In this document: piece after piece, positions 11,001 through 21,504 of the stretch | Layout: each line of letters opens with the position of its first letter | Position numbering within the stretch: the first letter of the stretch is position 1 | DNA from: Buxus sempervirens | Taxonomy: Eukaryota > Streptophyta > Magnoliopsida > Buxales > Buxaceae | NCBI GenBank assembly: GCA_947561395.2 | Contig: OX387186.1 | Coordinates: forward strand, 44,535,220 to 44,599,219 | Length of the DNA: 64,000 nucleotides | Reading direction: 5' to 3' | Made by a program: the position numbers and the translations under genes | The notes under the pieces: generated by a model | The model's input: only the letters and a program-made list of their open reading frames with translations | Told to the model about the DNA's origin: nothing | Databases searched by the model: none

Positions 11001-13559
11001 GGCTAAAAACCTGATGGTTATGCAGGCTGCATAACCTCATGGATCCAGAAATTAATAAAGCCTTTTTTATTCCTCGACAGAAAAAGAAATTTGAGATTAG
11101 TAGGCAAGTAGCTCAGACCTATCCAGGGTAGTAGGCAAGTAGCTCAGACCTATCCAGGGGTAAAGCTCTTGTAATGTGCTAACTAAGCCAAGCTCCCAAT
11201 ATTGACAGGGATACAAAGCATTGGCCAATTACTTTTCCAACTCTCAGGAGTACATGGGAAGAATTTAACTAGTGTGAACTTCCATCAAACTAGCCAGTCA
11301 GATGCAGTATCATATAAGAAGTTAGAACATATAGGCATCATCCAGATCTTGACAAGTCACAATCCAGCGTTTCAATTCTTCGGATTTCAAATTTTCAGTA
11401 GAAAGGGCAAATCTATCCTCAACAACAAACTCTGGCTAGATAGCACCAATGTCATGCAACGAGCTGCTAGAGATGCTTCATAAAAACCATAAAGAAAAAA
11501 CTTAACATATCATCTATTTGAATGCTAAGGCAATAAAATCATCAGCTTCCAAATACACAAAGTAACACTACGTTTCCAGAATCATCCCTTACAGAACCAA
11601 AAGATTCTATCCAAGAGTTCACAAGCAAAGGACAAGGTATAAATCGGTCTCCAACAGATTCAAAGAAGCAAAACTAAAAAATAATATTAATATTAATAAA
11701 AATTTTCTACACTAACGAATTTAAGAAAAATCCAAGATCCAACCAAGTAACTTGCAGATACTAAAACATACCTCCCATAAGCAGCCATGAAAGAAATAGA
11801 TATCATCTTACAAATAGATATGCATGTCAATTTGGTAAACTTCAGAGAAACGTGTTATCTTTTCCCCATAGTTCAATCCATCATGCTTAAATTAGTTTTT
11901 CACTAGCAGACGAAAATGCTACATGAATTTCAAGAATGCTCTTGTGAATGGATATTTACAGATTGTAAATTAGGTACAGATATTAAATCAATTGTGCACC
12001 TAAGTGCAGGAAGGCATTTAATATTAAGATTCACTGACTATTTTTGTGAACAAGCAACAATTCATCATCAAGCCATTTCTGCATCCTAAAGAATCAATAA
12101 CTAGGACACCATTACAGCATTAATCCACATGTTCATACCTTTTCAATATTCTCCATCATAACACCTTTAACTTCTGAAACCTGGGCCTTCACCTTTGCAA
12201 GCTTGCTTATTTCCTCAGGATGATCAACGCAGTACTGCATATGCTCGTTAAGTTTTGACCTGTAATATATGGATGTTCCAGAAATAGATATTAATACAAG
12301 CCAAGAACACTCTAGCATTACTGTTCATGTTTGATCTGTCTGAAATACCCGAATTCTTTGTTGAGACTGTTAGCAGTGGCTGTTGCAGCTTTTCCACCTC
12401 CGTATCTTGCAACAAATTCATCCTTTATACGCTCCAGGAAAGCTACTGGTACCTGTCTTCCTACTGATCCATCTGCAACTACACAATACGCTGCAATACC
12501 AAACAAAAGTAAACAAAAATGAATAGTAATTTTATTATATAATACATATAAAAATGGTAGCAACTGAATTATCAGAAAAACTTCAACAAGTTTCTGAGTT
12601 CCAACAAAGACAACAAATCCATCAAAAAGCTGATATGTCTCTGCAGTAATTTCCTATGCTAGCTTAACTACTACTACTTAAGAAGTTTGATCACCAAGAT
12701 GAAAACCAGGCAACGAAGACATTGCATGGATTTTCAGCAACCTCAGATGAACAGCAGAAAATGGTAAAAAATCAATTATCCATGATACGTCAATCCTTAT
12801 GGGCAAAATATCAGAATAACAGTCATACTAGGGTGCCCTAGCAATGCAACAAGGCGACAATAACTTCTACTTTTGTATCGCTTCGATCACTCATAGAACC
12901 CTCAGACAAAAGGCAAAGAGCAAATAACTCTTTAAGACTTTAGCTATCTAAAACGACGGTAGTCTATGTAAGATTCTGTCCAACAACAAAAATTTGTCAT
13001 TTCAATTTTTCTACTTAAATTCCCTTTTAAAGGATTTAAATCAAGCCCGTTATTGAAGTAAATAAATATCCGCCATAAACAGTGATGAATTAGAAACTAA
13101 AGAAGGAAAGCCAGTAGAAACTTTTAAGCTCATTAAACGGTTTTTGGTAAGTTATAACTAGTTTCTCAACAAAGAAACTCGTCTTGGATATATAAACCAA
13201 ACTCGGCTTCTTACAGAACTACCACAGGAACAACAACAAACATGATTCACAGGATCATTAACCTGAAAAGAATTTCAAACAAAAAAACTAGCAATTCAAC
13301 AGATCTCGACCTCATCAAACCGAACAAAAGCACAACAAGCGAACCAGATCGGAGAACAAGAACACTCACTGTAACCGTTTTCGACGAGATAATTGAACGT
13401 ATGGCCGTCACACTCGTACGTGAACTTGTTACTGCTGGCGGGCAGCTTCTCAAGGCATTGAAACGCAATAGACTTGAAATTTCCACTGAATTCAGTGTAT
13501 TCTGCAAGGATTATGGTGCCGCGAGCAACGAAGGCGTAGATCAGAGATTTCTGGCCCAT
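5131..13559 (-). CDS. VAMP721: VAMP721/722-like R-SNARE, five exons
   Basis: The product is a vesicle-associated membrane protein of the plant VAMP72 class, which pairs with plasma-membrane Qa-SNAREs in secretion and cell-plate formation. Exons are 13370-13559, 12349-12490, 12139-12259, 5417-5479 and 5131-5283. All borders are GT/AG and the joined frame gives 222 aa, the usual size for the family. Residues 1 to about 125 form the longin domain ([15 protein letters not shown], then [19 protein letters not shown]). The R-SNARE helix follows, with the zero-layer arginine at about residue 155 ([15 protein letters not shown]). [11 protein letters not shown] precedes a membrane anchor at about 195-214 and a short lumenal tail. 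The start is the only methionine that opens the longin domain. Intron 3 (5480-12138) is unusually long at about 6.66 kb. Exons 2 and 3 lie inside the segment duplicated at 1-1836. Whether it is the 721 or 722 orthologue cannot be decided. Confidence 0.92.
6234..6266. repeat. C13-A20 homopolymer junction
   Basis: Thirteen C residues are followed directly by twenty A residues inside VAMP intron 3. Length is likely to vary between individuals and may be mis-called in assembly. No function is seen. Confidence 0.9.
7973..8007. repeat. 35-base poly-C tract
   Basis: An uninterrupted run of 35 C lies in VAMP intron 3, flanked by CACCA and ACACA. On the minus (transcribed) strand it is poly-G and could form G-quadruplex RNA in the pre-mRNA. 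Its exact length should be doubted. Confidence 0.9.
9007..9371. repeat. Diverged tandem duplication of about 190 bp
   Basis: The block from CAGATGACACAGAAAGCAAG to AAGCCACAATGACTCAAGTGG is followed by a diverged second copy beginning near 9198 and ending near 9371. Both contain GAAGTAATCTACCTCCA and the AAAGTGAATATC stretch. It lies in VAMP intron 3 and has no coding potential. Confidence 0.8.
11098..11159. repeat. 31-bp perfect tandem duplication
   Basis: The 31-bp unit beginning TAGTAGGCAAGTAGCTCAGA occurs twice head to tail. It lies in VAMP intron 3, about 350 bp before the segment shared with copy 1. No role is evident. Confidence 0.9.
11513..13348. repeat. Direct segmental duplication, copy 2 (partner 1-1836)
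   Basis: This is the parental-looking copy. It runs from intron 3 through exons 3 and 2 into intron 1 of the VAMP gene, stopping about 20 bp short of exon 1's donor site at 13369. The left limit is at or before 11513, because the partner is cut by the window edge. Confidence 0.95.
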
Positions 13560-13848
13560 CTTCGAAGATATTCTCGTTTAGGGCAGCTTCGGAGCTTCTT
13601 CTTCTCGTCTTCGCTCTTCCCCTTTGGGATTGCTTGCTTTTGCGGAGAAGCAAGAGAGAGAAGAACAGCAGGCCGAAAAAGAAAAAGTTGGGATTTATTT
13701 GAAAGAGAGAGAGAGAGAGGTCTTTTTTCTTTTTGCCGCAACTCACAAGAAAAGGATTGAAAGTCGGTCGAAACCGGTCTCGGCTAACGTCACGCGCAAT
13801 TGAGTTTTCCTTTTTTTTTTTTTTTTTTTTTCTTGCTTTTTTTTTTAA
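13560..13848 (-). promoter_or_regulatory. Upstream region of the VAMP gene with GA repeat
   Basis: On the minus strand this is the 5' leader and proximal promoter. It contains an AG/GA microsatellite at about 13702-13720, which on the sense strand is a CT-rich run typical of plant 5' UTRs. A T-rich run lies at about 13811-13846. The promoter is limited at about 13849 by a MITE. I see no clear TATA box. Confidence 0.5.
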
Positions 13849-14165
13849 ATTGGTTTTTAGTAATACTTCTTCTCGATCAACTCTTGATAATTGATCATTA
13901 GTGATATTTTTTTAAAATAATTGAGAAACAGTTTCATTAAAGAATTTTTTTAAAAATACCCTCAAAAAGACTTACAATCCTCCCTTATACCTAAATGAAT
14001 TAAAAGGTTTTCAAAGTCTTTTGAGGTCATTTTTGGAAGAAACTCTTTGCAACATTAAGATGACACTTATTTCTAATTATTTTAAAAAGTATTATTAATT
14101 ATCAATTACTAAGAATTTTCCGACTGAATATGAATTATGTTGAAAAAGCATCACTAAAAATCAAT
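13849..14165. mobile_element. MITE-like element (family B), second copy
   Basis: The left end ATTGGTTTTTAGTAATACTT pairs with the right end AAGCATCACTAAAAATCAAT in inverted orientation. It shares interior words with 4092-4521. It lies about 290 bp upstream of the VAMP start codon and so bounds or contributes to its promoter. Confidence 0.65.
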
Positions 14166-14889
14166 TTCTCCTTCTTCTTTTTTCCCTCTTAATAAACACA
14201 AATCATTAAGTAAACTAACAGGGGGGAGGGATTAACTAAAGTAACAAGGAAGGGAATAGTTTTGCAGCTATCCATGTTTAGACAAATAGGCAAAATTTTG
14301 ACTGTTTTACCCTTATATTAATTATGCCTTCACAACAAATGGTAAGAGCTTTTTGGGGAAGTCGTGCATAGTTGTTGTCGTGTTTCCTGATGACCTACTC
14401 TTGTTATATATAGTATAAATTGCGCATCACGTTGTCCTATAATATCTTCTCATGGTAACTTTCATATACCCCTTAAAAAAATTTCCTCGCATTTTACATA
14501 TCTATCTATACTATTTTATAGCCAACCCCTATTTTCTCATTGACATTCGATTCCCAAAAAACCCTCCAATTATTTTCAATTTTACTCTAATACCCTTATT
14601 AGTTACCACCACTATATCAGTATTATAATTAACTGCCCACGTAACACTTCTTTGTTTATAATTTGTTTCTACGCGCATATGTCTTTCCCTAATTCATTAA
14701 AAACATAACCCATCTTCATTAACCTATCTGTTACTTTGTTCCCTTCTCTATCTACATGATTAATATATACTTCTGTAAAGGAATTCCCAATCATCTCTTT
14801 TATCTCGTCCATAATTGAGTCTAGGTATCTTTCTTTTTGTTCCTTTTTTTTTTGTTAAACTCTGAGGTGTTTTTTAGATAAAATTATAC

Positions 14890-15270
14890 TTAATTACTTA
14901 ATACCTTTCTTAAGATTTCAGAAATAACACTACCTTCTCGTTAGGGTTTGAAATCAACACAAGTAGTAATTTGACCATTTTGACCTTCCTTAATTTTTTA
15001 TAATTAAGTTTTAGTTGAAGTTATAAAAAATTAATGATTAAATCAACCTTGAATTTTAAATTGATTATTTTTATATTGAAACCTTAAAATATCATTTTCT
15101 TATGATAAAAGTTCTAAAATCATAAATTTTTTTTACGGGTAAATTCATCAAAGAACATTCAAATTTAAATAACATCAATACAAAAGGCAGGAACGTGTAG
15201 CAAGTAACAAAACTAGAAGGAAGGTTAGTGTCAATTCTGAAATCTTAAGAGAGCTACTTGTAGTTGCTGA
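14890..15270. mobile_element. MITE-like inverted-repeat element (family A), third copy
   Basis: TTCTTAAGATTTCAGAAATAACACTACCTT near the left end is mirrored by the right-end block ending TCTGAAATCTTAAGAGAGC. The interior has the same style of text as the elements at 2193-2664 and 3097-3527. Ends are approximate and there is no coding capacity. Confidence 0.55.
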
Positions 15271-15521
15271 AAACTAGAAGTTATTTTCTCCCTTTGTCTT
15301 TTTTTCCCTCCTTTTTACAAAGACAATGCTAGCATCACTAAATGCTTTTGGATACCAAGAACACATGTTACAGGATTTTGGCATTTCTCCTCAGCCAAAT
15401 ACCCTTCCAACCAACTATTTATTTGCATTTTCTTAAAAAAATATGTAAGTGTCACTCACTTTTCCCGCATTTAAATGCATGCAAAGTGCAAGAAATGTTT
15501 TGTTTCCTCCTATTTCCTTTA

Positions 15522-15737
15522 TCTATACTATATATAATGGGAATAGGCTCCTTGGAAAGCGTGCCAAACAAAATATGCAGCTTTTCAAAATAGCCCTTAC
15601 ACACTTGTTGAGAAGATTTATTAATTAAGGGTACAATGGTCAAAACTTACAATCAATTTTAAAAACTATCCTCACACACGTTCTCCCTCTCTCCCTTCCT
15701 TTTACATACGTGCAGTACTACACGTGCATCTTGCTAG
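15522..15737 (+). mobile_element. Short non-autonomous Helitron
   Basis: It begins TCTATACTATATATAATG after an A and ends in CTAG before a T. A subterminal near-perfect inverted repeat (ACGTGCAGT/ACTACACGT, 15708-15725) lies about ten bases before the end. The 216-bp element has no gene. Its 5' end resembles those of the elements at 2771-2942 and 63402. Confidence 0.7.
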
Positions 15738-16456
15738 TTCTCCTTATATGGAATGCAAATAACTTAATGATCTAAAAAATCTTATCCATATCAACTTGCT
15801 TAATAAATTAGATATTACATATTACAAAATGTAAGATTTATTGCTTAAGGTTTAAATTTTGTCAATATAACGCCTAAGAAGATTTGTTTCAAGTGGGGAT
15901 CCCACCAAACCACATGAGAAGATTATAAAGTTAAATCGACCCAATGCAAGCCCTTTTTTTAATCATATTCTGAAAAGATTAAGCTACCTAGTGAGATATA
16001 TATTTTTCTAACATGCATGATTTTGAAGATAATGCTGTCATTTTAGACTATCCACCCGGTAGAGGACTCCATAATAATACAAGTTAAGATAGTGTAGTCA
16101 TTTTTGACCATCCACCTCGTAAGGGACTCTATAATAATAAGCTATTGAATTTTTTGATATTTTTATATTCTTATACATCTATACAAGCCAAGTCGCTCTT
16201 TTCTTGCTGACATTTCATGCCCAAAATACACTTCATTATTTTTTCAAATTAGCTTCCCGTTTGTTAACTAACTATCTAACATTCTATACCCAATACACCC
16301 TCCTTTTTTTTTAAAAATTGATACGTACGTGCATTCCCTTGGTAAAAAAAAGGGATAATCTTTTAGAAAAATATTTTTTGTTATATAAAAAATGCATTTG
16401 TAATTAAAATTTTAATGTAATGGGTAAAGTGAAATTACATGAGAAGACATGAAGTT
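15738..16456. other. AT-rich intergenic sequence with a diverged local repeat
   Basis: No gene is seen. Two similar phrases, GACTATCCACCCGGTAGAGG and GACCATCCACCTCGTAAGGG, lie about 65 bp apart near 16046 and 16108, a small diverged duplication. Confidence 0.5.
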
Positions 16457-19400
16457 TGTAACATCCAGTTTTAAGTGTTTCTGTGATTTGGTTTACTTTC
16501 GATGCTATAGGAATTATCTTGAATTGTTTTTTTAATTCGTGGATTAATTGATAGATACTAAAGGTATTATTTGGCTTAATTGCAAATTATTGCATGCATA
16601 TAATTGGATGCAAGAATACTCATAGTTTAAGTTTAATAATTTTCTATTGATTGTAGCCAATTTTTTGGTATTTATTGGATTTTATTTGATTTTGGATAGA
16701 TTAAAATATCACTAAAGGATTTAGTTTATTCTTATTGGGTAAAGGTTTTGGAGGATAGTTTTATGGTGTTTTGTTTTTGGACCCAGTTATATTTGGGTTC
16801 ACGGGTCATTTGAATTAAATGGGTTGAAATACGGATGGGTTAGGTGGTATGGCACCACATATCATCAAATTTCATAAGTTTATTTGGGGCTTTCTGGAGA
16901 CGTCTTGAACATGTTGGAATAGTCAAATCAGACCACAGTTTTTCCCTGTTTCTTCTTCCAGTTTCACCCTCCTCTAATGCTTGTGTTGGAGTTGAGTTTT
17001 AATATGTAATCAGGTGGGGTGATGCTGTGAGAAGGGTAATTCTTTCATTTTTCTATTGAGTTTGATTCCTTGGTGTTCTAAATTTGATTGAGTTGGTCTG
17101 AGAAGATTTTATTGATTGCTCCTTGTATGCACGGATGGAAGAGGTAAGCTATCATATTATTTAATTTGTGGTTTTAGTCTATTGTATGTGTTAGATAAAC
17201 TAGTATTTTGGTTGTTGAGTTGTAATAGTTGTAGTGAGTTATCTGATTTTTGTGGTTTTAAGTATGAATTATTTTGTATTAAATGATGCTTAATTAAAGC
17301 TTGAAAGTGAATAGTTACTATCACTTGGGTTTTAGTTACAGTAGATTTCAGCAGTCCCTGTTTCATTCATTATCTTCAATTTGACAAAATCTGGTACAAT
17401 AGATTTCAGTAGTCCCTGTTTCATTTTGTTATCTTTAATTTGGCAAAATCTCATGCTTTACGTATTTACAGATTTCAATTTAAAATCAATGGTTTATCAT
17501 GGGTGCCTTGAATAGTTTAGTACTTGGAATTGAAATGATGTGGGGATGATGGTTATCATGGGTGCCTGAATAGTACGAAGTGTTGTGTAAGTGCTATTGT
17601 AATAAATTTATTAAAACACTGCACTTGAATAGTTGAATTTGTGAGGTGGATGGTTATGATGGGTGCCCTTGAATTGTTTATCACAGGGGTTTGTAGCTAT
17701 CATTGATTTCAGCAAGTAGTTGTTTCATTTATCATCTTTGAAGTGGTACAACCCCATGTTTTATGTATCTTTGGGTTCTATTTTAAACTCAACGATACCA
17801 AGGTGTTATAACCATGTCAGCATATAGACAAGTTTTGCAGAAATCTTTCTAAGACCTGTATAGAATTGGGGTTGCCTATTTCCAAAAGCTATAAAGATGA
17901 TATAGGTAATAAACAGTTATAACTGTCAGACAAGTGTCTACATGTATGCAAAGTCCATGCCATTTTATATGCCCATAGTGAATCTATGTGTTAGTAATTA
18001 CCATGTCAATGGCCTAAATAAAATGAAATCTAATGTTTTAATTCAGTTATTTACAATGAGTGTAGACTTAACAAATCTGCATGCAAAGTCTCTATGCATT
18101 CAAAGTCAAAAGCATGCATGGTTTAATTCTATGCATGCCATGTCCTATACTTGTACATGCCTTTAGCATGGGTATTAGATAACTTGGTTCATAGCTTAGG
18201 TCTCATAGTTGAGAAGTGGCTAGACTTAGGTAACTTGATGACTTATGTGGGTTAAAGGATTAGAATGGTAGTTTATAAACTGCTTAGAAAATAGCTTAAA
18301 ATTAAAGGGATTAATAAGTTAATTCATTTCTAAGCATAGATTTAGAACAAAATTTGGTATTTGATCATATTATTGCATGAAAGAGAATTTTGGGAAATTG
18401 GAACAAAATAGGAAATTTATTCATGAATGTGTTGTATAACTTCGCGGTTAATTCCTTTATTGTAGTTGATTCTCATAAATTGTGTTTTTTATCGATTATA
18501 TAAAAGTAAAAAGTTTCAAACAATGATGTTTATCCTTGTTATTAAATATTTCATGTGAATTCCACTAGCATAATTTCCAAATTGCATTTATATTATAATA
18601 TTATTATTTTGAGAAAAATATGCATATTTGAATAAGATGACACACACATGAGTATTCATAGTTTTGATTTGTGTATATTGCACCATAATTAAATTTGTTT
18701 TACCCTGCAATAAGTTTAACTTATCAATAGCGGGTTAGCACTTTACTGGTATGTAAGGTAGAAAGATGAATTTTACTATTTGATCTTAATGAGATCCTTA
18801 TTATGTTTTGAATATGGAATTATTGTGTGAATGTTAAAAAGATAATTAAAACTTGAGTGTGTGAGGGCTCGTCAGTATGGGAGTAGAGGGAGTCGTACCG
18901 ATTGTAGCGACGAAGCTGGTTGAGTTGATGATTCCTCCCGGCATGTTTTTATTTATTTTGTGATGAGAGCCAATCGAGATGTGTGATTCCTCCTGGCATT
19001 GAGAGCGATGTGATTGGTATTTCCCCGGTAGAAGGGGATTTACCCGAAACGTGTGTGTGTGGTGATCTTATGATCCAAGGACTGTGCATCCCAGTCTAAA
19101 TAGTATAGTTGTAGTCTGGGCAATGTCTATAGTTCTGGCAAGATATTATTTTTATTAGCCTTGTGATATAATATGATATGTTTTATCGGATTGATTGGAT
19201 TGATTCGGTTTTAAGTTATGAAATGATTGCTATATTCCAGTTGATGATTATTGTAAGTTTTTTTAACCTTATTATGAATTCCTGTTATTTAGCGAAATAT
19301 ATGTTTCTCTCACTTGCATATAGTAATTTCTAATGTATCGTGGTTTGGATTATATGCTACATTGTTTATTTAAGTTATATAAATGATGGCTTGCTAGGAT

Positions 19401-19974
19401 CTACGATCTCATTTAGTTTATATTTATAGACCGTGCAGATGTATCAGAGGAGGACCCTAGTGATGTGGTGATTCCTGAGAGTATTCCTGAGTCGATCCAT
19501 GCATCTAACGATTGGTATGAGACAGATTGGGAAGAGGTGGACATTTAGTCTACTTCCTACTGTTATCTTTTGGTTTGTTTCCTTTCAGTCAGAGTCTGTA
19601 TATTCTAAGATTCCCGAGTTGTGGGAATTCTCCTTTCTAGTTACCTTTCAATTTGGTGTTGTATATATTTGATTTCCGCTGTATATATGTATTTTGGTAT
19701 TGTATCTTCGTTGAGATGATACTTTATATGTTAGTTTTTTTTTTACCAGTGGTTTATTGGTGATTAATCTCTTCTATTGCGCACTCTGATATATGTTTTG
19801 GACATTGATTATCTAGATTATCAGGTAACAAGATATGTCTTAGATGAGTGATTTCGAATCTTATAAATCATGTTTCCTAATTAAGGTCTGGGTTTACTTG
19901 TCGCCTGGCATACCAATTCTAGGAATCTTGTGGTTAATCTATAAAATACTGGAATTGAACTAGTGTATGTCACA
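16457..19974 (+). mobile_element. Solo LTR of a Ty3/gypsy-like element
   Basis: The element begins TGTAACATCC and ends TATGTCACA, giving imperfect terminal inverted repeats (TGTRACAT). It is flanked by AAGTT on both sides (16452-16456 and 19975-19979), a 5-bp target duplication as expected for LTR-element integration. It is 3.5 kb and has no gag-pol text. Near the 3' end it has GCACTCTGATAT, also found near the end of the solo LTR at 29810-32115, so the two are distantly related families. Loss of the interior by LTR-LTR recombination is the likely history. Confidence 0.65.
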
Positions 19975-19979
19975 AAGTT

Positions 19980-20278
19980 TGGTGTTTAACTTGACATATA
20001 TGAAATCCACATCTCCCTGAGTTTCCAGTTCTATACATCTAAGCAAGAAACTCGGCTGTAAAATAAACCTAGTATTTAATACAACACCTTGCAAAAATGT
20101 AAGTTGTTTAAAATATAAAGTCAGCTCTCAAGACTGTAACTACTCAAACTTTTTTTTTGGTGGAGCTATAACTACTCAAACAAAGCTCCCAACAGCTACG
20201 TTGATAATTAACTGACAGTCTTCTTAGCTAGAAAGTTATTTTGTCGGTACGGTTTGATATATTATTGCCTTTGTTATC

Positions 20279-20310
<32 letters not shown>

Positions 20311-21504
20311 GAAAAAAACTGAGATTATATTTGAGTAGCCATCAAACAACACTTACACGGTCACACTTACACACGAAGGTGCCGTTTGGGTTTGGGCTGA
20401 TGGTAAGATCATGTCCTGGTCAAAACCAAACCAAGACTTGGTTTCCCCTCCCGCCCTCGTTAAAAGGAAGTACAACTCAACCTATGGTCCCCCTATTGCC
20501 ACGCTTCCCAGGAGAGGCAATAAGGATAAGTGGATGTGTGCGTTTGTTAACAATTAGATTTTCTTTTATGAACGACTTCAAATGTTTCCTTTTTTTTTTT
20601 TTTTTTGGTTTTTAATACTTGGTTTTCCTTCCTCTAAATTTCTACCTAATCTAAAATATGTTATACATCGATTTATGTAAGTACCCTAATTTTGCACAAG
20701 GATTTGAAAGGAAATTGAAAAAAGTAAAAAAAATAAAATTATTAGACATAGGGGTAAAATAATAATTTTGTAGCAAAGAGTTCCTAAAATTCATAGATTG
20801 AAATGATAGAAGACTGAGAATTGCCAAAAACCCATGCCTGAAAAGCCCTAAAAATTGAGCAAGAAATCGTGCCAATTGACTTACAATGTGTTTGTCTGTT
20901 CGCCTTTGCTTAAGCAAAAATCAAGCTTTTTGCAACAGAAAACATGTTTTATTAATGGTTACTTTTTAACCCACAAGATGAAGCAAATTTATCTTCGCAT
21001 GAGAAGCAAAAAAATTATTGTGTTCTATCTTTTTCTATTTTTTTTTTTCATTGCTTCTAATACTAACCACCATCACCCACTAACACCTATTATCCACCTC
21101 CACCTCCACCCGCAGCCCCAAGACCAAGAGTGGGGGTGGGGGCGCCTTTGTACCAAGAGTACGATGGATCTAACCTGTAGGACTACCGTTAATAAAGATG
21201 CCGAAATTAACTGAATACACATTGCAATGTCAACCTTACCCATTGATGGCAGAAACCAAAGCCCTTGAGAGTTTATTCAATAAATTGCCAATTAAGTCTA
21301 TGTTAAGCCTTGATCAGATAAACTTTCATGGCAAAAAGGCCTTTTGTTTCCCTTTTTCTTTTGATTTATCATCCGTACTTGTTTTTTATGTGTCGTGTTT
21401 GTTCTACATGATCAAGACCGCCAGGAGTCTGAATATCACAAATCTTGATGGCCTCCCCAGCAACTTTACACAAGGAGATGTTATACAAATCGCAAGAAAC
21501 CATA
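19980..21504. other. Intergenic sequence with a TA microsatellite
   Basis: No gene is recognised between the solo LTR and the FKBP stop codon. It contains a (TA)n tract at about 20283-20308 and T-rich runs near 20590 and 21040. The last part should be the 3' UTR and downstream region of the minus-strand FKBP gene. Short open frames at 20331-21214 show no family features. Confidence 0.5.

Larger units (their letters stand above)
5480..12138 (-). other. Intron 3 of the VAMP gene (6.66 kb)
   Basis: This interval separates SNARE exons 3 and 4. It is AT-rich with no recognisable gene. It holds a C13-A20 tract (6234-6266), a pyrimidine-rich stretch (6700-7060), a C35 tract (7973-8007), a tandem duplication (9007-9371) and a 31-bp duplication (11098-11159). 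From 11513 it enters the segment shared with 1-1836. Short open frames here look like chance. Confidence 0.7.

Noticed and set aside
20281..21214. Plus-strand open frames of 80-119 codons
   Set aside because: No domain, low-complexity T/A text, and several overlap the FKBP 3' region in antisense.
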